Positions 1 through 8,173 are shown, counted from the stretch's first letter. The stretch: DNA of 23,761 nucleotides from DASUZB01 sp036377075 (GCA_036377075.1 DASUZB010000081.1:1-23761), one strand, 5' to 3'. The notes: generated by a model not told the origin, from the letters alone. Translations and numbers: made by a program.

Positions 1-1130
1 ACGGCCCTGGCCGCGCCGCCCGCGCCGCGGTCGAGACCGCCAGGGAGCAGGTGGCCGCCCTGGTCGGGGCCGCACCCTCGCAGGTGGTGTTCACCTCGGG
101 CGGCACCGAGGCCGACAGCCTCGCCGTCAAGGGCACCGTGCTGGCCCGCGAGCCGGGCACCCGCCACCTGGTCGCCTCGGCGGTCGAGCACCACGCCGTG
201 CTGCACGCCGCCGAGTGGGCCGTCGCCGAGGCCGGCGCCAGCCTCGACCTGGCCCCGGTCGACCAGGCGGGCAGGATCGGGCTCGACGAGCTGGCGGCGG
301 CGCTGTGGCCGGGCGGCACCGCGCTGGTCGCGGTGATGGCGGCCAACAACGAGGTGGGGACGGGACAGCCGGTCGCCGAGGCCGCCGAGCTGGCCCACCG
401 GGCCGGCGCGCTGCTGCTCTGCGACGCGGTGCAGGCCGCGGCCGCGCCCGGGGTGGACCTGGGCGGCGACGGCGCCGACCTGCTGGCCCTCGCCGCCCAC
501 AAGCTCGGCGGGCCGACCGGGGTCGGCGCGCTGGTGCTCCGTCCCGGCCTCGAGCTCCACCCCTTGCTGCACGGCGGCGGGCAGGAGCGCGGGCTGCGGT
601 CCGGCACCTTGCCGGTGGCAGCGCTGGCCGGCTTCGGCGCCGCCGCCGCGCACGCCCTGGCCGAGCGCGCCGGCGACGGCGTGCGCCTCGCCCGGCTCCG
701 CGACCGCCTCCTCGCCGCCCTCCGCGCCGCCGAGCCCGCCCTCGAGGTCAACGGCGACCCGGCCGACGCGGCCAGCCTGCCCGGGCTGTTGTCGCTGCGC
801 TTCCCAGGGCGCCGCGCCGAGGACCTGCTGCTGCTGCTCGACCGGGCCGGGGTCGCCTGCTCGGCCGGGTCGGCCTGCGCCAGCGGCGCGGTGAGCGCCT
901 CCCACGTGCTGCTCGCCATGGGCCGCCCCCCCGCCGCGGCGCGCGAGACGGTCCGCTTCAGCCTCGGCTGGGCGTCCACCGAGGCCGACGTGGACGAGGC
1001 CGCCGGGGCGGTCGCCGGCGCCCTCGCCGTCCTGCCCGCGCGGGCCAGTGCCGCGGACGGCGACGCCGCGACGGTCTCGTCCGCCGCCAGCCCGGTGGAC
1101 GCGACGACCGGTCCCGGAGGTGCGCGGTGA
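1..1130 (+). CDS. Cysteine desulfurase (NifS/IscS class), 5' end outside window
   Basis: This PLP enzyme takes sulfur from L-cysteine, giving alanine and an enzyme persulfide; here it probably feeds the adjacent MnmA. The reading frame is open from the left edge, so the N-terminus lies outside the window. Visible family signatures are the cofactor-contact segment TSGGTEADSLA, the PLP-binding lysine in AHKLGG (codon 501-503) and the catalytic-loop cysteine in SAGSACASG (codon 876-878). The short loop is the class I (IscS/NifS) type rather than the SufS type. A second cysteine sits six residues before the catalytic one. The C-terminus carries an Ala/Asp-rich tail after the fold ends. The stop overlaps the GTG of mnmA in a GTGA arrangement, implying translational coupling. 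The class is certain. Whether it also serves Fe-S assembly cannot be seen, so no gene symbol is given. Confidence 0.95.
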   Translation, partial: GPGRAARAAVETAREQVAALVGAAPSQVVFTSGGTEADSLAVKGTVLAREPGTRHLVASAVEHHAVLHAAEWAVAEAGASLDLAPVDQAGRIGLDELAAALWPGGTALVAVMAANNEVGTGQPVAEAAELAHRAGALLLCDAVQAAAAPGVDLGGDGADLLALAAHKLGGPTGVGALVLRPGLELHPLLHGGGQERGLRSGTLPVAALAGFGAAAAHALAERAGDGVRLARLRDRLLAALRAAEPALEVNGDPADAASLPGLLSLRFPGRRAEDLLLLLDRAGVACSAGSACASGAVSASHVLLAMGRPPAAARETVRFSLGWASTEADVDEAAGAVAGALAVLPARASAADGDAATVSSAASPVDATTGPGGAR

Positions 1131-2332
1131 GCGCCCGGCCGCACGCCAGGCGGCCTCGCGCGCTGCAGGCTGGCCGTGTCCTGGTGGCGATGAGCGGTGG
1201 GGTGGACTCCTCGGTGGCGGCCGCGCTCCTGGCCGAGCGGGGCTGGGACGTCACCGGCGTGCACCTCAAGCTCGCCGACACCCCGGCGCACGCCCAGGTG
1301 CAGGGGAAGGGGTGCTGCACCCTGGCGGACGCGGACGACGCCAGGCGGGTGGCCGACACCATCGGCATCCCCTTCTACGTGTGGGACTTCGTCGAGGAGT
1401 TCCAGCAGGCGGTGGTCGACGACTTCGCCGCCGAGTACGCCAGCGGCCGCACCCCCAACCCCTGCGCCCGCTGCAACGAGCGCGTCAAGGTCGTCGGGCT
1501 GCTCGCCAGGGCGCGCGCCCTCGGCTTCGACGCGCTCGCCACCGGCCACTACGCCCGGGTGGTCGACGGCCGCCTCTACCGTGCGGTGGACGCCGCCAAG
1601 GACCAGTCCTACGTGCTCTACATGCTCGGCCCCGAGGAGCTCGCCCACCTCCAGCTGCCGATCGGCGAGAAGACCAAGCCGGAGGTGCGCGCGCACGCCG
1701 CGCGGCTCGGCCTGCGCACCGCGGCCAAGCCGGAGTCCTACGACGTCTGCTTCATCCCCGACGGCGACACGGCCGGCTGGCTGGAGCGCCGCCTCGGCCG
1801 GCAGCCCGGCGCGGTGGTCGACAGCGCCGGACGGGCGCTCGGCAGCCACCAGGGCGCCTACCGGTTCACCGTGGGGCAGCGCCGCGGCCTCGGCGTCGCC
1901 GCGCCGACCCCCCGCTACGTGCTGCGCGTCGAGCCGGCGAGCCGGCGCGTGGTCGTCGGCGAGCGCGCCGAGCTGGCCATCCGGACCGTGGAGCTGGAGC
2001 GCGCCAGCGCGACCGACGGCCGCGGCCTGCGGCCGGGCAGCGCCCGGGTGCGCCTGCGGGCGCACGGCGCCGAGGTCGGCTGCGCGGTGGTGCCCCTCGG
2101 CGGTGGCCGGGTCCGGCTCGACCTGGACGAGCCGTGCCACGCGGTCGCCCCGGGGCAGGCGGGCGTCCTCTACGACGACGACCTGGTGCTCGGCGGCGGG
2201 ACCGTGACCGCCACCGCCGCGGCGGTGCCCAGGGGGCCGGTCACGTACCCGCGGTGCGCGCCGTCACCGGCATCCGGTCCCGCAAGTGAACAGGGCGCGG
2301 CACCGATGCGTGACCGGCCCCCTGGCGGATGA
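1127..2332 (+). CDS. mnmA: tRNA-specific 2-thiouridylase MnmA
   Basis: MnmA makes the 2-thio group of the U34 wobble base in Lys, Glu and Gln tRNAs, using ATP and persulfide sulfur. The GTG start at 1127 overlaps the desulfurase stop; an ATG at 1190 is a less likely alternative because it would remove the residues before the P-loop. Visible motifs are the PP-loop SGGVDSS (residues 23-29), the catalytic cysteine in NPCARC (Cys113), the partner cysteine in YDVCFIPDGDT (Cys208) and the GQRRGLG segment of the later domain. The family fold ends around VLGGGTV near residue 360. Another 40 or so residues follow, most of them encoded by the inverted-repeat element at 2229-2325, so the tail is probably not part of the enzyme proper. 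The next gene starts inside the stop (ATGA). Pairing with a desulfurase upstream supports the sulfur relay. Confidence 0.96.
   Translation: MSARPHARRPRALQAGRVLVAMSGGVDSSVAAALLAERGWDVTGVHLKLADTPAHAQVQGKGCCTLADADDARRVADTIGIPFYVWDFVEEFQQAVVDDFAAEYASGRTPNPCARCNERVKVVGLLARARALGFDALATGHYARVVDGRLYRAVDAAKDQSYVLYMLGPEELAHLQLPIGEKTKPEVRAHAARLGLRTAAKPESYDVCFIPDGDTAGWLERRLGRQPGAVVDSAGRALGSHQGAYRFTVGQRRGLGVAAPTPRYVLRVEPASRRVVVGERAELAIRTVELERASATDGRGLRPGSARVRLRAHGAEVGCAVVPLGGGRVRLDLDEPCHAVAPGQAGVLYDDDLVLGGGTVTATAAAVPRGPVTYPRCAPSPASGPASEQGAAPMRDRPPGG
2229..2325. repeat. 97-bp inverted-repeat element, copy A
   Basis: The ends are a perfect 17-bp inverted repeat: CCAGGGGGCCGGTCACG (2229-2245) and its reverse complement at 2309-2325. 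A second pairing lies inside: CGGTGCGCGCC (2252-2262) with GGCGC-G-GCACCG (2294-2305), one base bulged. The whole piece can therefore form one long interrupted hairpin. Read in reverse complement, the element at 10904-10998 matches positions 2230-2324 without gaps, with 15 differences in 95 positions by eye. Copy A lies across the mnmA 3' end, encodes its last residues, and ends 3 bp before the next start codon. No target-site duplication is obvious. It could be a MITE-like or REP-like mobile repeat, or a structured RNA. Confidence 0.85.
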
Positions 2333-3870
2333 GCGCCGGGCCGGGTCCGACCGTGGACACCTGGTGCCCGCGCTGCGACGACCTGGCCGCCGCCGCCCCG
2401 GGCACGCCGTGCGCCGCCTGCGCCGCACCCCGCCTGCTGATCGAGCCGCCACGCCCACGAGCCCGGCCCGCGACCGGCGGCCCCGCCCGACCCAGCGCCG
2501 TCACGCAACCGGACGCGGCGGGACCGTCCCAGGGCGGCTCGGTCCCGCGGGGAAGCGCCGGCGAGGCCGGCGTGGCCGCCGCCGCGAGCGGCCGCCCGGG
2601 TGCGGCCTCGACCGGGACCGGCCAGCCCGGACCGGCTGGCGGAGAGGCGTCGCCCGTCGTGGTCGCGGCTCCTGATGGCGGCGCCGGGGACGCGGGGAGG
2701 GCGGAGGCGCCAGGGCTTGCGGCACCACCTACCCCGGCCGCGCCGGCGGGCTGGGGCGGACGGGGGAGCGTGCGGCCGGCGCGGTGGCTGGTCGTCGGCG
2801 TGCTCGGCGTCGGCGTGCTGCTGGCGGGGCTCGGCAGGCTCCTGCCGGTCGCGCCCACGGCCCAGCAGGCGAGCGGCGCCGCCACGGCCGGGCCGCTGCG
2901 CACCAGGCAGCCGTCGGTGCTGCTGCCGACGGCGCGGCCGCGGGTGACGTTGCCCTCGCGCGGGCCGATGCTCGGGCGTGGCGCGTCCGGGTGGATGGTG
3001 TTCGCGTACGCCGGCTGGCTGTGGCGCCAGCCGCTCGGCGGCGGCTTTCCCGACCCGGTCGCGCGGCTGCCGGAGGGCACCGGCCACGTGGCCCTGTCGC
3101 CACGCGGCGACCAGGTGGTCGTGGTGCGGAGCAGCCGGTTCCACTCCTGGCTGACGCGGGTCGAGGTGCGCTCGCTGGTCGGCGGCGTGCTCCAGGCCGG
3201 TGCCACCGGGTTCGGCGCCGCCTGGGGTCCCGACGGCCGGCTCGCCTTCGTCGCGGTGGCGGACGGCGGGCTGACCGGCATGTCGCCCAGCCGCAACCGC
3301 CGCCCCACCGGCCCGCAGCTGCACCTCGTCGGCGACGGGACCGTCGAGGTGCTGGCGCTGCCCAGCGGGATGCACGGGGTCAAGGTCGGCTGGGCCGGCG
3401 ACGGCCATCCCGTGCTGCTGCGGCCGGAGGCGACCGGCGGCGGCCTGTTCGAGGTCGAGCACGACCGCCTGCTGCCGGTGCTCCTGGCGGGGCACGGCGC
3501 CCTCGCCGGGGGCGGCGACGGCGCGCTGACCACCGGCCTGCTGCGCCCGCGCGACGCCGCCGGCCCGCTCGGCACCACCCTCGCCAAGGTGCCGAGCACC
3601 CTCGCCGCCCTCTCGCCGGACGGCCAGCGGGTGGTGCTGGTGACCGGCCCGTCCGAGCGGCCGCGGCTCGAGGTCGACGCCACCGGCCAGCGCACCACCT
3701 CCGGCCTCCCCGCCGACCGCTACCGCAGCGTCCACTGGTCCCCCGGCGGCGACTTCGTCTGGGTCGAGGGCGCGCAGGGGATGCTCGCGGTCGAGGTCGC
3801 CAGCGGCCGGGTCGTCCCGGCCGGCCCGGCCCTGCCCGAGACCGCCGAGCTGCTCGGCTTCGTGGCGTAG
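2329..3870 (+). CDS. Zinc-ribbon, membrane-anchored beta-propeller-like protein (hypothetical)
   Basis: I do not recognise a named family. The N-terminus has a CxxC...CxxC pattern (Cys13, 16, 28, 31), consistent with a small cytoplasmic zinc ribbon. A Pro/Ala/Gly-rich low-complexity stretch of about 110 residues follows, then one hydrophobic helix (about 153-172, WLVVGVLGVGVLLAGLG). The outer domain of some 320 residues has repeated strand-turn units such as ALSPRGDQVVVV, LSPDGQRVVLV and HWSPGGDFVWVE, spaced like TolB/WD40-type propeller blades. The likely topology is ribbon inside and propeller outside. The ATG overlaps the mnmA stop (ATGA) and no good Shine-Dalgarno is seen, so translation probably depends on coupling. 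Its job is unknown. A sensor or a lipoprotein-like scaffold are possible guesses. The gene itself is well supported by its GC3 pattern. Confidence 0.8.
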   Translation: MSAGPGPTVDTWCPRCDDLAAAAPGTPCAACAAPRLLIEPPRPRARPATGGPARPSAVTQPDAAGPSQGGSVPRGSAGEAGVAAAASGRPGAASTGTGQPGPAGGEASPVVVAAPDGGAGDAGRAEAPGLAAPPTPAAPAGWGGRGSVRPARWLVVGVLGVGVLLAGLGRLLPVAPTAQQASGAATAGPLRTRQPSVLLPTARPRVTLPSRGPMLGRGASGWMVFAYAGWLWRQPLGGGFPDPVARLPEGTGHVALSPRGDQVVVVRSSRFHSWLTRVEVRSLVGGVLQAGATGFGAAWGPDGRLAFVAVADGGLTGMSPSRNRRPTGPQLHLVGDGTVEVLALPSGMHGVKVGWAGDGHPVLLRPEATGGGLFEVEHDRLLPVLLAGHGALAGGGDGALTTGLLRPRDAAGPLGTTLAKVPSTLAALSPDGQRVVLVTGPSERPRLEVDATGQRTTSGLPADRYRSVHWSPGGDFVWVEGAQGMLAVEVASGRVVPAGPALPETAELLGFVA

Positions 3871-3886
3871 GACCGCGGCACCGGGC

Positions 3887-3934
3887 CTCGACGTGGCTCG
3901 CGCCAGGTAGCATCATTCGATATCGCCCGATATC
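3887..3934 (+). promoter_or_regulatory. Candidate promoter with twin GATATC operator boxes
   Basis: Two CGATATC boxes (3918-3924 and 3928-3934) lie exactly 10 bp apart and also form an inverted repeat, GATATCG-CC-CGATATC (3919-3934). AT-rich palindromes stand out in this GC-rich DNA. A TANNNT-type -10 (TAGCAT, 3908-3913) sits just upstream with a weak -35 (CTCGAC, 3887-3892), placing transcription start inside the boxes. One-turn spacing suits a ribbon-helix-helix repressor, and the next gene encodes one, so autoregulation is inferred. Confidence 0.45.
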
Positions 3935-3996
3935 AGGGAGGCGCTGGTCGATGCCTCCACGCCCTCGCCGGGGGCGGACGTGTGGGAGGTAGTGCG

Positions 3997-4410
3997 GTGT
4001 CGGAGCTGACCAAGCTCTTGCTGAAGGCGATCCGCGGCATGCCGGACGAGGAACAGGACAAGGTGCTCGAGGAGCTGCTGGAGGCGCGCTTCGGGGTCGG
4101 CCGGGTCGGACCGGGGGTGGCCGGGCTGGCGGAACTGCCCCACGAGGTGGTTGCCGGCCTGCCCGACCTGCTCCCGTCCCGGGTGTCCCTCGGGGAGGTG
4201 AGGGCGGAACCGCTCAGGGGCACGCCGGGAGCGGGGGAGACGCTGACCATGGTGCCCGCGCGGCTCTCGAGCGAGCAGCACGAGCGCCTGAAGCAGTGGT
4301 GCCAGGCCAACGGCTTCACCATGGCGGTGGTGCTGCGCGGCCTGGTCGCCCGCTTCCTCGACGAGCAGGCCCGCCGGGAGGGCGGCGCCGCCGCGTCAGC
4401 GGCGGAGTAG
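3997..4410 (+). CDS. Small ribbon-helix-helix-type DNA-binding protein (hypothetical)
   Basis: The predicted protein has 137 residues. The start is GTG 3997 because GGGAGGT (3984-3990) stands 6 nt before it; the in-frame GTG at 3982 lies just before that site and would have no usable ribosome site. The N-terminus (residues 2-32) is a charged helical region ending DKVLEELLEARF. The middle is Gly/Pro-rich. The C-terminus fits a ribbon-helix-helix fold: strand TMVPARLS (84-91), helix A (92-106), then a turn NGF and helix B AVVLRGLVARFLDEQ (110-124). Such proteins bind DNA as dimers through the strand. The twin GATATC boxes just upstream are a plausible target. No toxin gene is adjacent: the next gene is on the other strand. 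It could be an orphan antitoxin-like or a global regulator. The fold call is by eye from the pattern only. Confidence 0.7.
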   Translation: MSELTKLLLKAIRGMPDEEQDKVLEELLEARFGVGRVGPGVAGLAELPHEVVAGLPDLLPSRVSLGEVRAEPLRGTPGAGETLTMVPARLSSEQHERLKQWCQANGFTMAVVLRGLVARFLDEQARREGGAAASAAE

Positions 4411-4437
4411 CACGCCGCCCGCCGCGTCGGGCAGTTC

Positions 4438-5250
4438 TCAGATCAGGTCGAGGAGGGCTGCCCAGCCGGCGGCGGCGGGCTGGCCGATGACGTGGTCGGC
4501 GAGGGCGAGGGCGGAGGAGTGGCCGCCGTCGACCACGCAGGCGACCTTGGCGGCGGCGAGCAGCTCGACGTCGTTGGCGCCGTCGCCGACGGCGAGCACG
4601 CGCTCCGGGTCGAGCCCGCGGTCGCGGCAGAACGCCACCACGCCGCTCCACTTGCTGATCCCGCCGGGCCGCACCTGCAGGGTGGAGCCGCCGTAGACCA
4701 GGTCGGGCGTGACGCTGGCGCTGCCCGCCGCGCCGACCGCCGTGGCCACCTCGAGCAGCGCGGCGGCGTCGCCGCCGACCACGGTGAAGGTGAGCACCGG
4801 CTCGGTCTCGACCACCCGCGCCAGGTCGGCCTCGGCGGTCCAGGCGCGGTTGCGGGCCAGGTGGCCGGGATGGGTCGCGGGCCGCGACCCGACCAGCAGC
4901 TCGGCGGTGGGGTGCTCGACGAACAGGCAGGGTTCCAGGCCGGCGGCGAGGAACGCCTGCAGCACCCGCCGGGCCGCCCCGGGGGTGAAGGCCGCCCGGT
5001 GGAAGGTGCGGCCGTCGCGCAGGTCCGTGCCGACCGCGCCGTCGAGCATGACCGCCGGGCCCGCCAGCCCGGCCGGGTCGAGCACCCAGCGGGCGCTGCG
5101 CGGCCGCCGCCCGGTGGCGACCACGACCGGGACGCCCGCCGTGACCATCGCCCGGAACGCCGCGGCGGTGCGCGGGTGGATGTTCTCGGCCGGATCGGAC
5201 AGCGTGCCGTCGAGGTCCGTCACGACCAGCTCGATGGCACCGTTGCGCAT
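4438..5250 (-). CDS. HAD-superfamily hydrolase, Cof/IIB type
   Basis: The predicted protein has 270 residues, the normal size for Cof-type phosphatases, which hydrolyse small phosphorylated metabolites such as sugar phosphates or flavin and PLP precursors. All four HAD motifs are present: DLDGT (Asp12 nucleophile, Asp14), the Thr/Ser motif in VVATGRRP, Lys200 in GGISKWSG, and GDGAND (222-227) for magnesium. The cap lies between motifs II and III, which is the IIB arrangement. The start ATG at 5250 has no Shine-Dalgarno but a TACCCT -10 box ends 6 nt before it, so a leaderless mRNA is likely. The frame stays open upstream but that part is low-complexity and not family-like. The gene is divergent from ligA and tail-to-tail with the small regulator. 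The substrate cannot be deduced. Confidence 0.9.
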   Translation of the reverse strand: MRNGAIELVVTDLDGTLSDPAENIHPRTAAAFRAMVTAGVPVVVATGRRPRSARWVLDPAGLAGPAVMLDGAVGTDLRDGRTFHRAAFTPGAARRVLQAFLAAGLEPCLFVEHPTAELLVGSRPATHPGHLARNRAWTAEADLARVVETEPVLTFTVVGGDAAALLEVATAVGAAGSASVTPDLVYGGSTLQVRPGGISKWSGVVAFCRDRGLDPERVLAVGDGANDVELLAAAKVACVVDGGHSSALALADHVIGQPAAAGWAALLDLI

Positions 5251-5256
5251 GCAGGC

Positions 5257-5288
5257 AGGGTACCGTGCCGCCGGCCGCCAGGATGCAA
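5257..5288 (-). promoter_or_regulatory. Candidate leaderless promoter of the HAD gene
   Basis: On the minus strand TACCCT (5262 down to 5257) fits TANNNT and is followed by 6 nt and then ATG at 5250, so the first transcribed base would be the A of the start codon. A -35-like TTGCAT (5288-5283) is 20 nt upstream, which is longer than ideal. No ribosome site precedes the ATG. Confidence 0.4.
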
Positions 5289-5485
5289 GCTCAGGGCAGC
5301 CGGGCGCGCTCCTCGACGGCACCGGCCGGGGCGGGCTGGGGCAGCGGCGCCACGGGCGCCTGCTCGCTGAGGCCGAAGCGAACATGGAACCTCCGGCACC
5401 CAGGCATGGAGGGACCGACCGCGCCCCGCGGCCCACCTGTGGACGACTGGGCATGGGTCCAGGGCGGTGTCGACCAGGTGAGCGA

Positions 5486-5491
5486 TACTCT
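5486..5491 (+). promoter_or_regulatory. Possible -10 box for ligA
   Basis: TACTCT fits the actinobacterial TANNNT pattern. Transcription from about 5498 would give a leader of roughly 28 nt before GTG 5525, containing AAGGGAGG (5503-5510) and AAGGAG (5516-5521). No convincing -35 is visible at the right distance. Confidence 0.3.
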
Positions 5492-5524
5492 GAGGTGACC
5501 GCAAGGGAGGGAGAGAAGGAGAGG

Positions 5525-7588
5525 GTGTCGCTGCCAGTCGAGGAGGCCGCCAACCGCGTCGACGAGCTGCGCGCGCGGCTCACCGATGCCTCCTACCGCT
5601 ACTACGTGCTCAGCGACCCCGACATCTCCGACGCCGAGTACGACGAGCTCATGCGCGAGCTCGCCGCCCTCGAGGAGCAGTACCCGGACCTGGTCACCGA
5701 CGACTCTCCCACAAAGACGGTGGGGGCGCCGCCGGCGGCGGCCTTCGCCCCGGTGCGCCACCGCGTCGCCATGCTCTCGCTCGACAACGTCTTCTCGCTG
5801 GAGGAGCTGGCGGCCTGGTGGACCCGCACCGAGCGCCAGGTCGAGGTCGACGCGTACGTCTGCGAGCTGAAGATCGACGGCGTCGCCGTCTCCCTGCAGT
5901 ACGAGGACGGCCGCCTGGTGCGCGGCGCCACCAGGGGCAACGGCCTGGTCGGCGACGACATCACCCCCAACGTCCGCACGATCGCCAACGTGCCGCAGCG
6001 GCTCACCCTGCGGCAGCCGCCGCGCGCGTTCGAGGTGCGCGGCGAGATCTACTTCCCGAGCGACGCCTTCGAGGCGCTGAACCGGCGCCAGGCCGCCGAG
6101 GACAAGCAGGTCTACGCCAACCCGCGCAACGCCGCCTCGGGCGCGCTGCGCCAGAAGGACCCGAGGATCACCGCCGAGCGCGGGCTCAAGCTGCTGTGCC
6201 ACTCGTTCGGCCTGGCCGAGGGGGCCAGGTTCGCCTCCCACTCCGAGTTCCTGAGCTTCTGCGAGTCGGCCGGCCTGCCGGTGGCGGAGGAGACCACGGC
6301 CGCGGCCACCCCCGAAGAGGTGGAGGCGTTCGTCGCCCACTGGGCCGAGCGCCGCCACGACCTCGAGTACGAGATCGACGGCGTGGTGGTCAAGGTCGAC
6401 TCCACCCGCCAGCAGGAGGAGCTCGGCCACACCTCCCGCTTCCCGCGCTGGGCGATCGCCTACAAGTACCCGCCGGAGGAGCGCACCACCCTGCTGCGCG
6501 ACATCCAGGTCTCGATCGGGCGGACCGGCGCGGCCACCCCCTTCGCGGTGCTCGAACCGGTGGTGGTGGCCGGCTCCAAGGTCAGCCTCGCCACCCTGCA
6601 CAACATCGACGACCTCACCCGCAAGGACGTGCGCCCCGGCGACACCGTCTTCGTGCGCAAGGCCGGCGACGTCATCCCCGAGGTCGTCGGCCCGGTCCTG
6701 AACAAGCGCCCGCCGGGGGCCGAGCCATGGGCGATGCCGGCGGACTGCCCCGAGTGCGGCACGCCGCTGGCGCGGCCGGAGGGCGAGGTGGTGATCCGCT
6801 GCCCCAACACCACCGGCTGCCCGGCGCAGCGCTGGGCGACGATCGTCCACTTCGCCGGCCGCGGCGCCATGGACATCGAGCACCTCGGCGAGAAGACCGT
6901 CTCCGCCCTGCTGGACGCCGGCAAGCTGAACGACCTCGCCGACATCTACAAGATCACCGCCGAGGACCTGGCGGCGCTGCCCGGCTTCAAGGAGAAGAGC
7001 ATCGCCAACCTGCTCGACGCGATCGAGGCGTCCAAGCAGCGGCCCCTCGACCGGCTGCTGGTCGGCCTGTCAATCCGCCACGTCGGCGACTTCGCCGCCA
7101 CCGTCCTGGCCAACCGCCTGAAGTCGCTGGAGCGGATCGCCGCGACCAGCGCCGAGGAGCTCGCCGCGGTCGACGGGATCGGCCCGACGATCGCCGCCAG
7201 CGCGGCCGCCTGGTTCGCCGACGAGGGCAACCGCGACCTGCTGCGCCGGCTCGAGCAGGCGGGGGTGAACACCAAGGCCGGCGGCGACGGCCCCGAGCTG
7301 CCGCAGGTCCTGGCGGACAAGGCGATCGTGCTCACCGGCGGCCTCGACGGCTTCACCCGCGACGAGGCCGTCCGCGCCATCGAGCAGCGCGGCGGCCGGG
7401 TCACCGGCAGCGTGTCCAAGAAGACCGACTACGTCGTCGTCGGGGTCGACCCCGGCGCCAAGGCCGCCAAGGCGGCCGAGCTGGGGGTGACCACCCTCGA
7501 CGAGGAGGGCTTCCGGCGACTGCTGGAACGTGGCACCGTGGACGGCGACGGGCAGGCCGGTGAGGACGAGGGAGCGGCCGGTGAGTGA
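5525..7588 (+). CDS. ligA: NAD-dependent DNA ligase LigA
   Basis: LigA seals nicks in replication and repair using NAD+. The predicted protein has 687 residues, normal for the family. Order of parts: an N-terminal Ia-type domain with the YYVLSDPDISDAEYDELM segment, the adenylation domain with Lys116 in ELKIDG, an OB fold, a four-cysteine zinc finger (CPECGTP...CPNTTGCPAQ), helix-hairpin-helix repeats (for example AALPGFKEKS and AVDGIGPTIA), and a C-terminal BRCT domain from about DKAIVLTGG to the end. GTG 5525 is chosen because it follows purine-rich ribosome sites and gives the family N-terminus. AAGGAG is only 3 nt away, so AAGGGAGG at 5503-5510 may be used instead; GTG 5495 is an in-frame alternative. 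The frame stays open far upstream but that extension is a shadow of the HAD gene. A membrane-protein gene overlaps its 3' end by 8 bp. Confidence 0.97.
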   Translation: MSLPVEEAANRVDELRARLTDASYRYYVLSDPDISDAEYDELMRELAALEEQYPDLVTDDSPTKTVGAPPAAAFAPVRHRVAMLSLDNVFSLEELAAWWTRTERQVEVDAYVCELKIDGVAVSLQYEDGRLVRGATRGNGLVGDDITPNVRTIANVPQRLTLRQPPRAFEVRGEIYFPSDAFEALNRRQAAEDKQVYANPRNAASGALRQKDPRITAERGLKLLCHSFGLAEGARFASHSEFLSFCESAGLPVAEETTAAATPEEVEAFVAHWAERRHDLEYEIDGVVVKVDSTRQQEELGHTSRFPRWAIAYKYPPEERTTLLRDIQVSIGRTGAATPFAVLEPVVVAGSKVSLATLHNIDDLTRKDVRPGDTVFVRKAGDVIPEVVGPVLNKRPPGAEPWAMPADCPECGTPLARPEGEVVIRCPNTTGCPAQRWATIVHFAGRGAMDIEHLGEKTVSALLDAGKLNDLADIYKITAEDLAALPGFKEKSIANLLDAIEASKQRPLDRLLVGLSIRHVGDFAATVLANRLKSLERIAATSAEELAAVDGIGPTIAASAAAWFADEGNRDLLRRLEQAGVNTKAGGDGPELPQVLADKAIVLTGGLDGFTRDEAVRAIEQRGGRVTGSVSKKTDYVVVGVDPGAKAAKAAELGVTTLDEEGFRRLLERGTVDGDGQAGEDEGAAGE

Positions 7589-8162
7589 CGTCTGGACGCC
7601 GTGGGACCCGGAGGGCTCGCGCCCTGGCGACGGCCCCGGCCAGGAGGGACCCGACCCGGAGCCGATCGTCCGCCAGGTAAGGATCGGCTTCCTGTTCGCC
7701 GGGATCCTGGTCGCGGCGATGGTCCACGCCGGGCTGACCCGCATGACGGGCGAGCGCATCCGGGGCGCCGGCAGCCTCGCCGTGACCGCCACGGCCGCCG
7801 TGCTGGTGGTCGCGATCCTCGGCGTGGCCGCCTGGGCGCTGCGGCCGAGCCGCCTGCTGGTGGCCGGCAAGCAGGCCCTGCGAACCTCCGACCCGCGGGA
7901 GCGGCGTCCCCGGGCCGAGCGTGCCAGGGCGATCGGCTTCCGCGGCCTGGCGATGGGCTGGGCCGGCCAGGCGGTGCTGCTCGGCCTGGTCCCCGCCGCC
8001 GTCGGCCTGGTCCTGGACGTGATCCACGGCTACGCCTGGGAGCTGTTCGCCTTCGCCGGCCTGAGCCTGCTCGCCGGGCTGGTGTTCCAGCGCGAGGTGA
8101 GCGACGCCGTGCGCCTGGCGGTGAACGACCCCGAGTTGCGCGACAGCTACGGCGCCGGCTGA
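7581..8162 (+). CDS. Hypothetical membrane protein with four predicted helices
   Basis: The predicted protein has 193 residues starting at GTG 7581, 8 bp inside the end of ligA. An in-frame upstream start at 7530 would lie wholly within the ligA BRCT region and is not favoured. A polar Asp/Pro/Gly-rich N-terminus of about 30 residues precedes four hydrophobic segments: IGFLFAGILVAAMVHAGL, SLAVTATAAVLVVAILGVAA, GWAGQAVLLGLVPAAVGLV and LFAFAGLSLLAGLVF. An Arg-rich cytoplasmic-looking loop lies between the second and third. The end is a short polar tail, LRDSYGAG. I recognise no family or catalytic motif. The overlap with ligA implies co-transcription, and a strong hairpin 11 bp after the stop probably ends the unit. 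Confidence 0.75.
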   Translation: MSDVWTPWDPEGSRPGDGPGQEGPDPEPIVRQVRIGFLFAGILVAAMVHAGLTRMTGERIRGAGSLAVTATAAVLVVAILGVAAWALRPSRLLVAGKQALRTSDPRERRPRAERARAIGFRGLAMGWAGQAVLLGLVPAAVGLVLDVIHGYAWELFAFAGLSLLAGLVFQREVSDAVRLAVNDPELRDSYGAG

Positions 8163-8173
8163 CCGAGGTGAAC

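Noticed and set aside
2220..2335. Insertion sequence
   Set aside because: No transposase and no target-site duplication can be seen around either copy of the inverted repeat; it is reported as a repeat element only.
4709..5524. Upstream extension of the ligA frame
   Set aside because: It is antisense to the HAD gene, and LigA is full length from 5525.
5251..5583. Upstream extension of the HAD frame
   Set aside because: It is low-complexity and unlike the family; the HAD fold begins right at ATG 5250.
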